Positions 1 to 7,175 of a stretch of DNA of 24,674 nucleotides are shown one piece after another (the first letter of the stretch is position 1; each line of letters starts with the position of its first letter). The notes below the pieces were generated by a model that searched no databases, was not told where the DNA came from, and saw only the letters and a program-made list of their open reading frames with translations. Where the stretch lies: IMG/VR virus record IMGVR_UViG_3300003267_000424, positions 1-24,674 of that record. One strand, given 5' to 3'. The position numbers and the translations under genes were made by a program. The DNA is from a virus.

Positions 1-16
1 CGAGATAGTAGCCCAT
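1..16 (-). CDS. possible start of the next head gene, cut by the window edge
   Basis: An ATG on the minus strand lies 5 bases after the stop codon of the capsid gene and opens a frame reading MGYYL that runs off the left end. The tight spacing fits the next gene of the head operon. No clear Shine-Dalgarno sequence precedes it and only five codons are visible, so neither the start nor the function can be confirmed. Confidence 0.3.
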
Positions 17-21
17 GGTCG

Positions 22-900
22 TTAGTTCGTGCGTAGGGCCACGACACCCGGCAAGGTGCCGCCCACCACGTGAGAGTAGCGATAGGCGATAAACCAGGTG
101 TGAATCGCGATCGCGGTGCTCGGCACCGTGATGTCGCGGAAGGTCTCGATCGTCGGGGTGCCGTTGTACCAGACGACCACGGCGCCGCGTTTGAGCAGCA
201 GCGTGGTGTACTTCGGCGGCGAGTCGGATGAAACGGTGTGCTTGTCCGACGTCTTGACGGGCATGCCGACAAACCGCGTGATCGAGCCGTCCTGCGGAAT
301 CGTCAGCAGGGGCGAGCCGCCGCCCGTCTTGAGCTTGAGCATGTCGCCGAGCACTTTGCTGTGCGCGCCGAGCAGCACGATGTCGTCTTGCTCATCGCCC
401 CAGAGCATCTTCGCGTCGACAACCGCGTCGTAATCAATCTTGCGCGGCGAGCTGGCGCTATAGAGATCCTTCACCATGCTCGAGGGCAGGTTCGCCGCCG
501 CGGCCGCGAGCGCGGCTTTGTCCATTCGGCGCAGAAAACCAATACGGAACTGGCGCGCGACCTCGGCATAGGGGTCCGCGAACGCGGCCTTCATCTTGGC
601 CCAGTCGGTGATCTCGACGACCTTGCCGCTGTGCTGCACAACGGCCTGCTCGCTGGACATTGTGAGCTTGGTCGGAGCGATCGCGTCGGTCTCGTTGTTC
701 GCATCGTCAAAGTCACCGACGACGTTGAAGTACGGAACGGTGACTTTGTCGCCCCCGCGTGCCGCCTCCGGAAGCGAGCCGTTCATGATGACGGCTTCGG
801 TGCCCTCAAGGGCCGTTCTGCCTGCGAATTCAGCCTTGATCGCATCCTGCAGGATCTCGGGTACAAAGAGATCGCTACCAGTGGTTGTCCCAGTGGCCAT
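22..900 (-). CDS. major capsid protein
   Basis: This 292-residue protein is the probable major head subunit. It is the last complete gene of a terminase-portal-protease-capsid series, the place where the coat gene normally lies. The N-terminus (GSDLFVPEILQDAIKAEF) and the pattern of short beta-rich segments ending in a YRYSHVVGG-type stretch resemble HK97-fold coat proteins annotated as phage capsid family. The length is normal for a coat protein that uses a separate scaffold rather than a long delta domain. The gene follows the protease/scaffold gene by 48 bases. The assignment rests on position and general sequence character; no catalytic motif exists to confirm it. Confidence 0.8.
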   Translation of the reverse strand: MATGTTTGSDLFVPEILQDAIKAEFAGRTALEGTEAVIMNGSLPEAARGGDKVTVPYFNVVGDFDDANNETDAIAPTKLTMSSEQAVVQHSGKVVEITDWAKMKAAFADPYAEVARQFRIGFLRRMDKAALAAAAANLPSSMVKDLYSASSPRKIDYDAVVDAKMLWGDEQDDIVLLGAHSKVLGDMLKLKTGGGSPLLTIPQDGSITRFVGMPVKTSDKHTVSSDSPPKYTTLLLKRGAVVVWYNGTPTIETFRDITVPSTAIAIHTWFIAYRYSHVVGGTLPGVVALRTN

Positions 901-948
901 TGCTATTCCTTATGGTCTGAAAGAGGGGTGGGTCGCAGGACGCGACGA

Positions 949-1485
949 CTAGGCCGCGTTGGCGGCGGCCTTGAGCGCTTCGTAGGTGGCGCGGTCAGAG
1001 TGATAGAGATCGGCCTTTTCCTGGGGCGCCATCTCGTTCCAGCTCTTGGCGCGAGACTTCTGGGTGCCGTCGCCGCCGGGCTGCACGAACGCACCGCCCT
1101 GCGCAACCGTGGTCTTGACGGCGAGATAGCCCTTGAGCCAACCCGGATCCTTCAAGCCCTGCTCGCGGAGCGAAGGCACTTCGGCCGGCATCACGCGCAT
1201 TTCTTTGACGGCCTTGTCCAGGGCCGCATCGACGTCGGCCGCGGTCTTGGCAGCCTTCATCTCGGCCACTTCCTTATCGAGAGTCGCAGCGCGGGCTGCG
1301 TCTTCCTTCCAGGCCTGGGCGACGCCGATGGCGGCACCGACGTCAGCCTGTCCGGTGATCGAGCAAAGCTTCTGGGTGGCTTGCTCTGCGCGCTCGGCTC
1401 GGGTCGTGAGCGCCTTGACGGCCTTGAGCGCCTCGGTCTCCGAAGCGGTCTCGGCCAGACCGAGTTCGATCATCAAACTCTTCAT
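949..1485 (-). CDS. nested in-frame scaffold protein (internal start within the protease gene)
   Basis: An ATG at residue 328 of the protease frame is preceded by CCTGGAGATGAAACG, which puts a GGAG core 8 bases before the start. This is a better ribosome site than the one in front of the full gene. Initiation here yields a 178-residue protein starting MKSLMIELGLAETASE, rich in Ala, Lys and Glu and probably mostly helical, as expected of a head scaffold. The design matches the lambda C/Nu3 pair, where scaffold and protease share a C-terminus. The internal site is seen directly; its use in the phage is inferred. Confidence 0.7.
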   Translation of the reverse strand: MKSLMIELGLAETASETEALKAVKALTTRAERAEQATQKLCSITGQADVGAAIGVAQAWKEDAARAATLDKEVAEMKAAKTAADVDAALDKAVKEMRVMPAEVPSLREQGLKDPGWLKGYLAVKTTVAQGGAFVQPGGDGTQKSRAKSWNEMAPQEKADLYHSDRATYEALKAAANAA

Positions 1486-2466
1486 CGTTTCATCTCCAGG
1501 GACCTGCGCAGGCGCGCCGTCCAATGGCTTGTCAGCACTAACCGGATGCCCTTGGGCATCGGGAACGTCGGAATCGCCCGGGCTTTGCCGCGCTGTTGCG
1601 GCGGCGTATCCGGGCTCCATGGGGCGTCGCGGGCGGGTTCGATTCGCCGCGATCGAGAGGGCAAGGTCGAGTCCCCCGACGTGATCGGCGAGGTGTTGGG
1701 CTATGGCGTGCTCGCCGAGAAAAACGCCGGCCTGAAGGGCGAGCACCGCTTCGGGGGTCAGGCCACGAGAGGCGGCGACCTCGCGCGCGAAGACCTGCGC
1801 AAGGTAGTCGATCTCGTCCTGGATCACGGCGAGCGTGTCTTCGCTCACAGGCAACGCCGGGTGTCCGTCGGCCTTACGAGCGCCCGACGTAATCACGTGG
1901 ACCTTGTTGCCCGAGGCCTGCACCTGCGCACTGCGGTCGACGATCGTGGTGATCACGCCGATGGAGCCGACGGCACCCGTATCGGGCAGGACGATCGTGT
2001 CGGCCGCGCACGCCAAGGCGTAGGCGGCGCTGCACGCCATCTCATCGGCATAGGCCACTAGGGGCTTACCTGCGGCTTGGGCCATCGCACGAAGGGCCCG
2101 CACGGCTTCAAAGCAGCCGGCCACTTCGCCGCCCGGTGAGTCTAGGCGCATCAGCACGCCACCGGTCTTCGGATCCGCGAACGCGGCTTGCATCCGCTCG
2201 ACGATCGCGTCGTAGCCATCACCGCCGAACAGGCCCATGCAATCCCAAGCACGCTGCGCGAGCGGACCGTGGATGTCGACCACGGCTACGCTCCCCATAC
2301 GTGTGAACTTTTCGGCCTTCGCAGGGGGCAACTCGCCCGACTGCAGGTGAAAGACGGCCGCGGCGAGCACGGTCTCGACCGCGCGCGGGTCGAGCAGCAC
2401 GGGGCGCTTCAGGGCATTCTGAACGCCAAGCAGTAACGCTTGCGTCGGTTCCGGGTGAGTTTGCAT
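949..2466 (-). CDS. S49-family head maturation protease with C-terminal scaffold domain
   Basis: The N-terminal two thirds is a SppA/ClpP-like serine peptidase of the S49 family. It shows the LDSPGGEV turn (about residues 108-115), the nucleophile region MACSAAYALA with Ser146, and ARKADGHP with the likely general-base Lys198. The C-terminal third (residues 328-505) is charged and helix-rich and looks like a scaffold. In lambda and its relatives such proteins cleave head components inside the procapsid and then degrade themselves. The start lies 7 bases after the portal stop, and no good Shine-Dalgarno sequence is visible there, so coupling to portal translation is likely. A second in-frame start at 1485 would give the scaffold alone. 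Confidence 0.88.
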   Translation of the reverse strand: MQTHPEPTQALLLGVQNALKRPVLLDPRAVETVLAAAVFHLQSGELPPAKAEKFTRMGSVAVVDIHGPLAQRAWDCMGLFGGDGYDAIVERMQAAFADPKTGGVLMRLDSPGGEVAGCFEAVRALRAMAQAAGKPLVAYADEMACSAAYALACAADTIVLPDTGAVGSIGVITTIVDRSAQVQASGNKVHVITSGARKADGHPALPVSEDTLAVIQDEIDYLAQVFAREVAASRGLTPEAVLALQAGVFLGEHAIAQHLADHVGGLDLALSIAANRTRPRRPMEPGYAAATARQSPGDSDVPDAQGHPVSADKPLDGAPAQVPGDETMKSLMIELGLAETASETEALKAVKALTTRAERAEQATQKLCSITGQADVGAAIGVAQAWKEDAARAATLDKEVAEMKAAKTAADVDAALDKAVKEMRVMPAEVPSLREQGLKDPGWLKGYLAVKTTVAQGGAFVQPGGDGTQKSRAKSWNEMAPQEKADLYHSDRATYEALKAAANAA

Positions 2467-2473
2467 CGTGAAG

Positions 2474-3727
2474 TTACGGGGCGGCTTGATTGGGATCTGG
2501 CGGCATTCGGTTGAGCACGGTCACGGCCCCTACGGGCTCGGCAAGCTCGAGACCGAACTCCTCGAGAACCGGATCGAGCTTGACGCCTGCGGCGCGAAGC
2601 GCAGTGATCGCGTCGGCTTGCGCCTTGCGCGTTTGGGCCTGCGCGAGACGGTCTTCATCCGGATCCGTCGGCCAGCAGGGCCAGGGCGCGAGGTTGCGAT
2701 CGCCGAAGTTCCATTCGGACCAGTAGATCAGCGACTGATCGTGTAGGGTGGTGCTCGCCGCTTCGGCATCGGCAGCAACGAGATCGTTGCGAATCAGCAG
2801 GTGCACCCTCGCGGCCGCGAGCGAGCCGCCCTGCACGTTGGTGGTGAGATTTTGTCCCGCGAGGCGAATCGTGATGCCGAGATTCGCCAACTCGATCTGG
2901 TCGCGAAACATCTGCCAGGTGCGCGCCGTAGCCTCGACGAGCTTCAGATCGTAGCCCTTCGGCAGCACAAGCCCGGTATCGCGACCGAGATTGGCGAGGT
3001 CATTGGCAAGCTCCTGCCGCTGCTCCTTGGTGCTCCCTTCGGCGCCGACGCCCGCACGAATGGGGCTACCGTGCACTTCGCTATGCCGTGCGTAGTCTTC
3101 TCGGGCGAGTTCCTTGAGCAGCCACCAGCGCGCCACGGCGCGCCAGGCGCCGTTGACCCACGGCCGGTGCGCGCCATAGGGCATGTGAATGACCCAGCGT
3201 CCGTCGCCGGCGACCGCCGGCACTTCGCCAGCATTCTCAGTCGTCACCAGGTAGGATCGGGTGTCCCAGTCGTACCGGAGCCATCGCTCGTGATAGCGCG
3301 AGAGTTTCGGGATGACCCTCCCGTTGTCGCGAAGGGTAGGAATCTGCTGAGACAATCCGACGCCGAGGATCACTCCCCAGTCGAGCAACGGACCGAGTTC
3401 TGATTCGGGATAGGCTGCCCAGAAGTCTTCGCCGACCTCGAGGGCCTTAATGGCCTTGCCGCTCCGGCGTTTATCGCCCGCGGCCTCGAAACCGACGGGC
3501 AATCGGAGTAGGCCCCGCGTTCGGGCCGTCAGCACCCCTTGGACGTGGTCGTCGGCAAGCAGGCGCTCGCACAGATCGGCCGCATAGCGAAGGTTGCCCG
3601 CATCCGCGATGATCTCGGCGTTCTTAATCTGCGCGGCCGTCCAGGTGATGAACGTGCGAGCCGAAGGCTCTTTTGCCGGTGTCTCGCGCGAGACGGCCGC
3701 GTTACGTTTAGAGGTCGGTGCGGCCAT
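2474..3727 (-). CDS. portal protein, DUF935 / Mu gp29-like
   Basis: This 417-residue protein would form the dodecameric portal ring through which DNA enters the head. It sits directly between the large terminase (3 bases away) and the head protease (7 bases away). Features typical of the DUF935 portal family include an early ADLCERLLADDHVQGVL stretch, the Trp-rich central block around PYGAHRPWVNGAWR and ARWWLLKELAREDYARHSE, and an Ala/Leu-rich C-terminus with TLHDQSLIYWSEWNFG. The C-terminal clip and crown part is short. The start codon follows closely on the terminase stop. I recognise the family by sequence pattern and context. Confidence 0.85.
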   Translation of the reverse strand: MAAPTSKRNAAVSRETPAKEPSARTFITWTAAQIKNAEIIADAGNLRYAADLCERLLADDHVQGVLTARTRGLLRLPVGFEAAGDKRRSGKAIKALEVGEDFWAAYPESELGPLLDWGVILGVGLSQQIPTLRDNGRVIPKLSRYHERWLRYDWDTRSYLVTTENAGEVPAVAGDGRWVIHMPYGAHRPWVNGAWRAVARWWLLKELAREDYARHSEVHGSPIRAGVGAEGSTKEQRQELANDLANLGRDTGLVLPKGYDLKLVEATARTWQMFRDQIELANLGITIRLAGQNLTTNVQGGSLAAARVHLLIRNDLVAADAEAASTTLHDQSLIYWSEWNFGDRNLAPWPCWPTDPDEDRLAQAQTRKAQADAITALRAAGVKLDPVLEEFGLELAEPVGAVTVLNRMPPDPNQAAP

Positions 3728-3730
3728 CGG

Positions 3731-5317
3731 TTAGCGACGGGACGGAATGCGGACGCTCTCGTACGGCTCGGAGAGTGAGGCTTGCCAAAGCGCGTTCACG
3801 AGTGCCGATACCAGGTCGCCGTGGCTGCCGTCGCTCTTGCGCGGCGAGGTGATCGTAAGCCCTCCGCCCGGCTGCGGCTTTCTCATCACGTCCCGCAATT
3901 GCCGGATCAGGCGGGGGTGGTTCGGCATCACCACTTTGCCTTCGTGGAAGAGCTTGCGGGCCAGGATGTAGCTCTCGATCTTTTCCGGCGCGTTCACGGC
4001 ACTGAGTTGGTGTCTGGCAAGCTCCAGCGAGACTTGTTCACGCTCGTGCGAGTCCACCGACATCGATTCGCAGCCATACTCTTTGATCACCGGCGCGAAT
4101 TCATCGGCAACGCCCGCGGGCTTGAGCGGCAGCCCGGGCTTCGGTCTTCGCTCTTCGACACAGGCGACGCGATAGATCTCGCCATCCCGTTCGACCACTA
4201 CCAGCGCGGAGGAGTTCCGCCGGAACGCCATGTCCCCGCCCGCGCCATAGCTCGCGCCGTCTCGCTTCGGCAGTTTCTGCGGCAGATCGTCGCAGACGGA
4301 TGCTTTGATCGCTTCGGGGCTGAAGAATTGTTGCGAGCCGGCCGTGAGCGGGATGGCCTCGATCTCTCGATCGGCGGCATCCGGGTCGCTCTCGCGAAGG
4401 TCCCGTTCAATCTCGCCCGTCGGATCCCACGTCGGATTGAGTGCTCGAGTCGGCGCGACGCAGCAAAGGGCATTGTCGTTGGCCGCGAAGTTCTTGGCGA
4501 GCAGCTCCTCGAGCAGGCCGATCCCTTCGACCCACGGCGTGCTGACAATCCAGCACTGACCGCCGGGCACGATACGCTGAAGGACCGCGCGGTAGATCTC
4601 GGAGTCGTTGACAATTCCGGTGGACTCGTCACGGAAGAAACAAGCCTCGTCCAGGCCTGCGAACACCAGGGTTTTGGCGCGTCCGCCCTTGCCACCGCGA
4701 CTGGCGGCGCGGACCGCAATCTTGCAGATCTTGCCGTCGGGACGATGGAGTCGAATCTCATTCTTGTTCGGCTTGCCGACAACCGCCGCACTCAGCGTCG
4801 GCGAGTCTTCGATATACCCTTTGCAAAACGAGAGCGCCTGGCGCGCCAGGTCAAGATCGGGGGCGATGAGAAGCGCAACGGCCTCTTCGCCCTTGCCCAG
4901 CGTGGGAAGCGGAACCGTCCAGGCCGCATGGATCGCTTTGGGTGCAAGGAGCCTTGAGGTCTTGCCGCCGCGCCCGCCGGCTCGAACCACGACGGTTCGC
5001 GGCGGCGTCTTCGGAAGCCAATCCGCCTTGCAGCCGAAGTGCCTCTCGCACGTTTCGTCGTCGATCTCGGGGCGGAGGCCTTCGCTGGCATCCATGATCG
5101 CCGCCACCAGCGGCGAGGGCTCGATCGCGCAATACCATCGTGCAAAGTCACGAAGGTTCGGAACTTCCTCCTGATGGAGCTTCTGGATCGTCGCTAATTC
5201 CGCCTGGCTCATCGAGCGCAGGATCTTCAGTCTCTGTTTCGGCGTTGCCTGGCGCAGGATCGTCAGCGGCGAGCGGCGCGATCCGGCGAGCGAGTTCGTC
5301 GGGGTCGATAAGGACAT
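3731..5317 (-). CDS. terL: terminase large subunit (ATPase and nuclease)
   Basis: This is the packaging motor. The N-terminal ATPase carries a Walker A-type loop RAGGRGGKTS (residues 112-121), a Walker B strand LVFAGLDE (217-224) and the coupling motif WIVSTPW (256-262). The C-terminal RNase H-like nuclease shows acidic residues in GGDMAF (Asp362) and SVDSH (Asp422), and a late HGD (499-501). The first ATG overlaps the small-subunit gene by 170 bases out of frame, which is unusually long. A second Met at residue 36 (position 5212) would cut the overlap to 65 bases. Neither start has a convincing Shine-Dalgarno sequence, so the N-terminus is uncertain while the gene identity is not. Confidence 0.93.
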   Translation of the reverse strand: MSLSTPTNSLAGSRRSPLTILRQATPKQRLKILRSMSQAELATIQKLHQEEVPNLRDFARWYCAIEPSPLVAAIMDASEGLRPEIDDETCERHFGCKADWLPKTPPRTVVVRAGGRGGKTSRLLAPKAIHAAWTVPLPTLGKGEEAVALLIAPDLDLARQALSFCKGYIEDSPTLSAAVVGKPNKNEIRLHRPDGKICKIAVRAASRGGKGGRAKTLVFAGLDEACFFRDESTGIVNDSEIYRAVLQRIVPGGQCWIVSTPWVEGIGLLEELLAKNFAANDNALCCVAPTRALNPTWDPTGEIERDLRESDPDAADREIEAIPLTAGSQQFFSPEAIKASVCDDLPQKLPKRDGASYGAGGDMAFRRNSSALVVVERDGEIYRVACVEERRPKPGLPLKPAGVADEFAPVIKEYGCESMSVDSHEREQVSLELARHQLSAVNAPEKIESYILARKLFHEGKVVMPNHPRLIRQLRDVMRKPQPGGGLTITSPRKSDGSHGDLVSALVNALWQASLSEPYESVRIPSRR

Positions 5318-5675
5318 GCTGAACGGGCCCGCCTCCGGGCGCGCTGTGCTCCATTCGGTCGCGCCGTCCCCACTTGTCAGGGTATCGGCGCTCGAGCCGC
5401 CATGCGGCGGCCTGCCAATGCTCGGTCGCAGCCTTCGCGATCAGGGCAACGTCACGGATCTCCGAGGCCGCCAAGGCCTGTTGGACTGCCTCGTGAAAAT
5501 CGCGATAGGGGCCCTGCGACTCATTCGCACCTCGTCGTAGCCAGACATACAGTGTGTCTTTTACGATCCCAGCGTATGCAGCTGCAGTCTCAATGTAGTT
5601 TCCTGCACGAATTGCATCACAAATCTTAGTTGTAATTTCCTCGGTTAATTTCGAGGGGGGACCTGTCCGAGACAT
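5148..5675 (-). CDS. terS: terminase small subunit (HTH DNA-recognition protein)
   Basis: The 175-residue protein begins MSRTGPPSKLTEEITTKICD, followed by a helix-turn-helix region (AGNYIETAAAYAGIVKDTLYVWLRRG, about residues 24-49). It then has an Ala-rich helical stretch and the motif WRLERRYPDKWGRRDR near residue 92. This order is characteristic of one large group of phage small terminases, which bind the packaging site and load the large subunit. The last 60 residues are acidic and Pro/Gly-rich and overlap the large-subunit frame. The gene starts the leftward morphogenesis block and faces away from the plus-strand island, with 93 bases between them. Confidence 0.88.
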   Translation of the reverse strand: MSRTGPPSKLTEEITTKICDAIRAGNYIETAAAYAGIVKDTLYVWLRRGANESQGPYRDFHEAVQQALAASEIRDVALIAKAATEHWQAAAWRLERRYPDKWGRRDRMEHSAPGGGPVQHVLIDPDELARRIAPLAADDPAPGNAETETEDPALDEPGGISDDPEAPSGGSSEPS

Positions 5676-5768
5676 GAAGACTACACTCTCACACTAAACC
5701 GGCGAAACTGCTTAACTATCTGCCATTGCCGTCGTTCAATATAGATAGAAGGTGAGGGTGGCAGAACG
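5676..5768. promoter_or_regulatory. divergent intergenic region between terS and the plus-strand island
   Basis: These 93 bases separate two divergent transcription units and are AT-richer than their surroundings, so promoters for one or both directions are expected here. TTGAAC on the minus strand (5739-5734) and the TATAGA on the plus strand (5741-5746) are possible promoter pieces, but no pair with good 17-base spacing stands out. The plus-strand gene has a purine-rich ribosome site (AAGGTGAGGG) about 10 bases before its ATG. A late promoter that needs a phage activator would explain the weak match on the terminase side. Confidence 0.35.
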
Positions 5769-6167
5769 ATGGCAAAGCGATACATCGGGGACGCTGTAGT
5801 TACGATTAAGTACGTTGGAACTGACCGGGATGGCCGGGATGAATATGTGGGAACTATTCGGGTAGAAAACTACGCCTGGAAGTTCTCGTCTTTATATGCG
5901 CCTGCAGTCGGATTCGGCGCTGGGGTCGCCTACGACTCTCCGGCTGCCTACGACAGCATGGCCAAAGCCGCCGTGTCGTTCGGGTCGTACTACACGACGT
6001 GCAATCGCGGTGACGACGTTCCCGACTGGGCGCCCGACGCCGAGACTGCGGACGCGATTGACGCAGCGGCCTGGGATCGTGACGAGTCCGGAGAATACAG
6101 CGTCAGTCGCAAGCCGGTCGGATTGCTCGACCGCGCGAGCCGCACCGTGATCGCGACTCGATCGTAG
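5769..6167 (+). CDS. unknown protein, first gene of the plus-strand island
   Basis: I do not recognise this 132-residue protein. It starts with a short basic stretch and strand-like segments (AVVTIKYVG, DEYVGTIRVENYAWKF). An aromatic, Ala-rich centre follows (residues 45-75), then an acidic tail (PDWAPDAETADAIDAAAWDRDES). Two pieces resemble phage proteins that bind small ligands or DNA only in composition. A good ribosome site lies upstream. The gene is oriented against the surrounding head and early genes and is followed by the first copy of a structured intergenic element, which suggests a separately transcribed accessory (moron-like) module. Confidence 0.7.
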   Translation: MAKRYIGDAVVTIKYVGTDRDGRDEYVGTIRVENYAWKFSSLYAPAVGFGAGVAYDSPAAYDSMAKAAVSFGSYYTTCNRGDDVPDWAPDAETADAIDAAAWDRDESGEYSVSRKPVGLLDRASRTVIATRS

Positions 6168-6212
6168 CGTGGAGCCCTCCGGGGGGAGGGCTCTGCGGTG
6201 CGATCGAGCACG
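6159..6212 (+). repeat. structured intergenic element, copy A
   Basis: The element begins at CGATCG inside the last codons of the upstream gene and ends just before the ribosome site of the next. It contains a perfect 9-bp hairpin (GAGCCCTCC, loop GGGG, GGAGGGCTC; 6172-6193) and a second hairpin GTGC-GATCGA-GCAC (6198-6211). A second copy of the same design lies at 6558-6610. The first stem differs in sequence between copies while still pairing, which argues for selection on structure. Confidence 0.75.
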
Positions 6213-6222
6213 GGAGGCGAGC

Positions 6223-6555
6223 ATGAGCAAGTCACGCAGTGAGTACGAGGCGCAGACGAAACATCCGGGCAAGTTTGAGTCGGAGCAGCCGTGGGTGCCG
6301 TACTTCTGGGAGCGAGCGCTCGACGGCGGCAGCGACGAGACGGTTGAAGTGTACGGCGAGCAGGTCGATTTGTTCACTGTGACGACGGAGGACCACGCGA
6401 TCTTCCCCGAGCTTGCCGTCGGTCAGAGAATCGCACTGCGTGAAACCGACTCGGGATTCGTTATGGAGCTGGACGCGAAAGCCGTAGCCCAAGAGCTGGA
6501 GCAGCCCGACCCCTACAGCGATCCAGAGCTGCGCGAGCTTGCGCAGCGCAAGTAG
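6223..6555 (+). CDS. unknown small acidic protein
   Basis: The start at 6223 is chosen because GGGAGG lies 5 bases upstream; the longer frame from 6169 would run through the hairpin element. The 110-residue product is acidic with the central segment EVYGEQVDLFTVTTEDHAIFPELAVGQRIALRE. That reads like a small beta-barrel, followed by an acidic helical tail (EQPDPYSDPELRELAQRK). No family is recognised. It lies between the two structured intergenic elements of the island, and each element precedes the ribosome site of the gene after it. Confidence 0.72.
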   Translation: MSKSRSEYEAQTKHPGKFESEQPWVPYFWERALDGGSDETVEVYGEQVDLFTVTTEDHAIFPELAVGQRIALRETDSGFVMELDAKAVAQELEQPDPYSDPELRELAQRK

Positions 6556-6557
6556 TC

Positions 6558-6610
6558 CGATCGCAGCGTGTAGCCCCGGTGCGAGGGGCTGTGCAGTGCG
6601 ATCGGGCACG
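6558..6610 (+). repeat. structured intergenic element, copy B
   Basis: This is the second copy of the element at 6159-6212, beginning 3 bases after a stop codon. It has CGATCGCAGCGTG, a 6-bp hairpin AGCCCC/GGGGCT (6572-6590) and the hairpin GTGC-GATCGG-GCAC (6596-6609). The flanking CGATCG blocks and the second hairpin are almost identical to copy A. The first stem has changed bases on both arms and shortened from 9 to 6 pairs. Confidence 0.75.
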
Positions 6611-6624
6611 AAACGAGGTGTGGC

Positions 6625-6798
6625 ATGAAAGCCTGGGAAGTTCTCGGATACACGTACGAGGATGGCTATGCGCTCTGCGTCGAGTGCGCAGGCCATAACG
6701 AGAAGGGATCAAGCGGAACGATCTTCGTTTCAGACGAAGTCGACGGCATGACGTGCGACGAATGCCATGAACCCATTAGCCCGACCGGTGAATCATGA
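6625..6798 (+). CDS. 57-residue zinc-ribbon-like protein
   Basis: The frame starts at ATG 6625, seven bases after a GAGG ribosome site, and ends in ATGA, so its stop overlaps the start of the ASCH gene. It encodes 57 residues with two CxxC knuckles, CVEC (residues 18-21) and CDEC (44-47), which is the usual layout of a one-zinc ribbon. Such small proteins often serve as RNA- or protein-binding adaptors; the actual role is unknown. The overlap with the following ASCH gene suggests the two are translated together and may act together. Confidence 0.72.
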   Translation: MKAWEVLGYTYEDGYALCVECAGHNEKGSSGTIFVSDEVDGMTCDECHEPISPTGES

Positions 6799-7175
6799 AA
6801 GCGCTATCCGTCCGCCAGCCCTGGGCCTCGTTGATTACGATCGGCCGAAAGACCCTCGAGCTACGCACGTGGCAGACATCGTACCGTGGCCCCTTGCTAA
6901 TCTGCGCAGGGGCTCGACCCGATCCTCGAGGAGCCCACATTCAGTCGTGGGTTCATCTCGGGGCCGCCGAGGCCATCGTCGAACTGGTGGACATTCGTAG
7001 TGCGACCGACGCGGATGAAGACGCCGCCTGCTTTCGTCCGAGCGACTTCGCCCCAGAGTGCTACGCCTGGGTCCTGGCGAACCCTCGTCCGGTCAAAGTG
7101 TTCCCGGTGAAGGGGCAGCTTGGGCTCTTCGAAGTCACGCTGCCAAAAGTCTCTCGGCGTCGGCGCGCGGCATAG
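6795..7175 (+). CDS. ASCH-domain protein
   Basis: The 126-residue protein opens with KALSVRQPWASLITIGRKT, then ELRTWQTSYRGPLLICAGA, the signature of the ASCH domain, a PUA-like beta-barrel fold. Members bind RNA or nucleotides, and one characterised bacterial member, YqfB, hydrolyses N4-acetylcytidine. The rest (AIVELVDI, ECYAWVLANPRPVKVFPVKGQLGLFEV) covers the remaining strands of the barrel. It is translationally coupled to the zinc-ribbon gene upstream. Its 3' end overlaps the ABC-ATPase/GNAT gene on the opposite strand by 41 bases. Substrate and reaction cannot be read from the sequence. Confidence 0.88.
   Translation: MKALSVRQPWASLITIGRKTLELRTWQTSYRGPLLICAGARPDPRGAHIQSWVHLGAAEAIVELVDIRSATDADEDAACFRPSDFAPECYAWVLANPRPVKVFPVKGQLGLFEVTLPKVSRRRRAA

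Noticed and set aside
238-2061. A 607-codon open frame on the plus strand
   Set aside because: It lies antisense to the capsid and protease genes, is rich in Arg, Gly and His as GC-rich shadow frames are, and shows no domain pattern.
3782-4957. A 391-codon open frame on the plus strand
   Set aside because: It is fully antisense to the large terminase, whose motifs are intact; the composition is that of a mirror frame.
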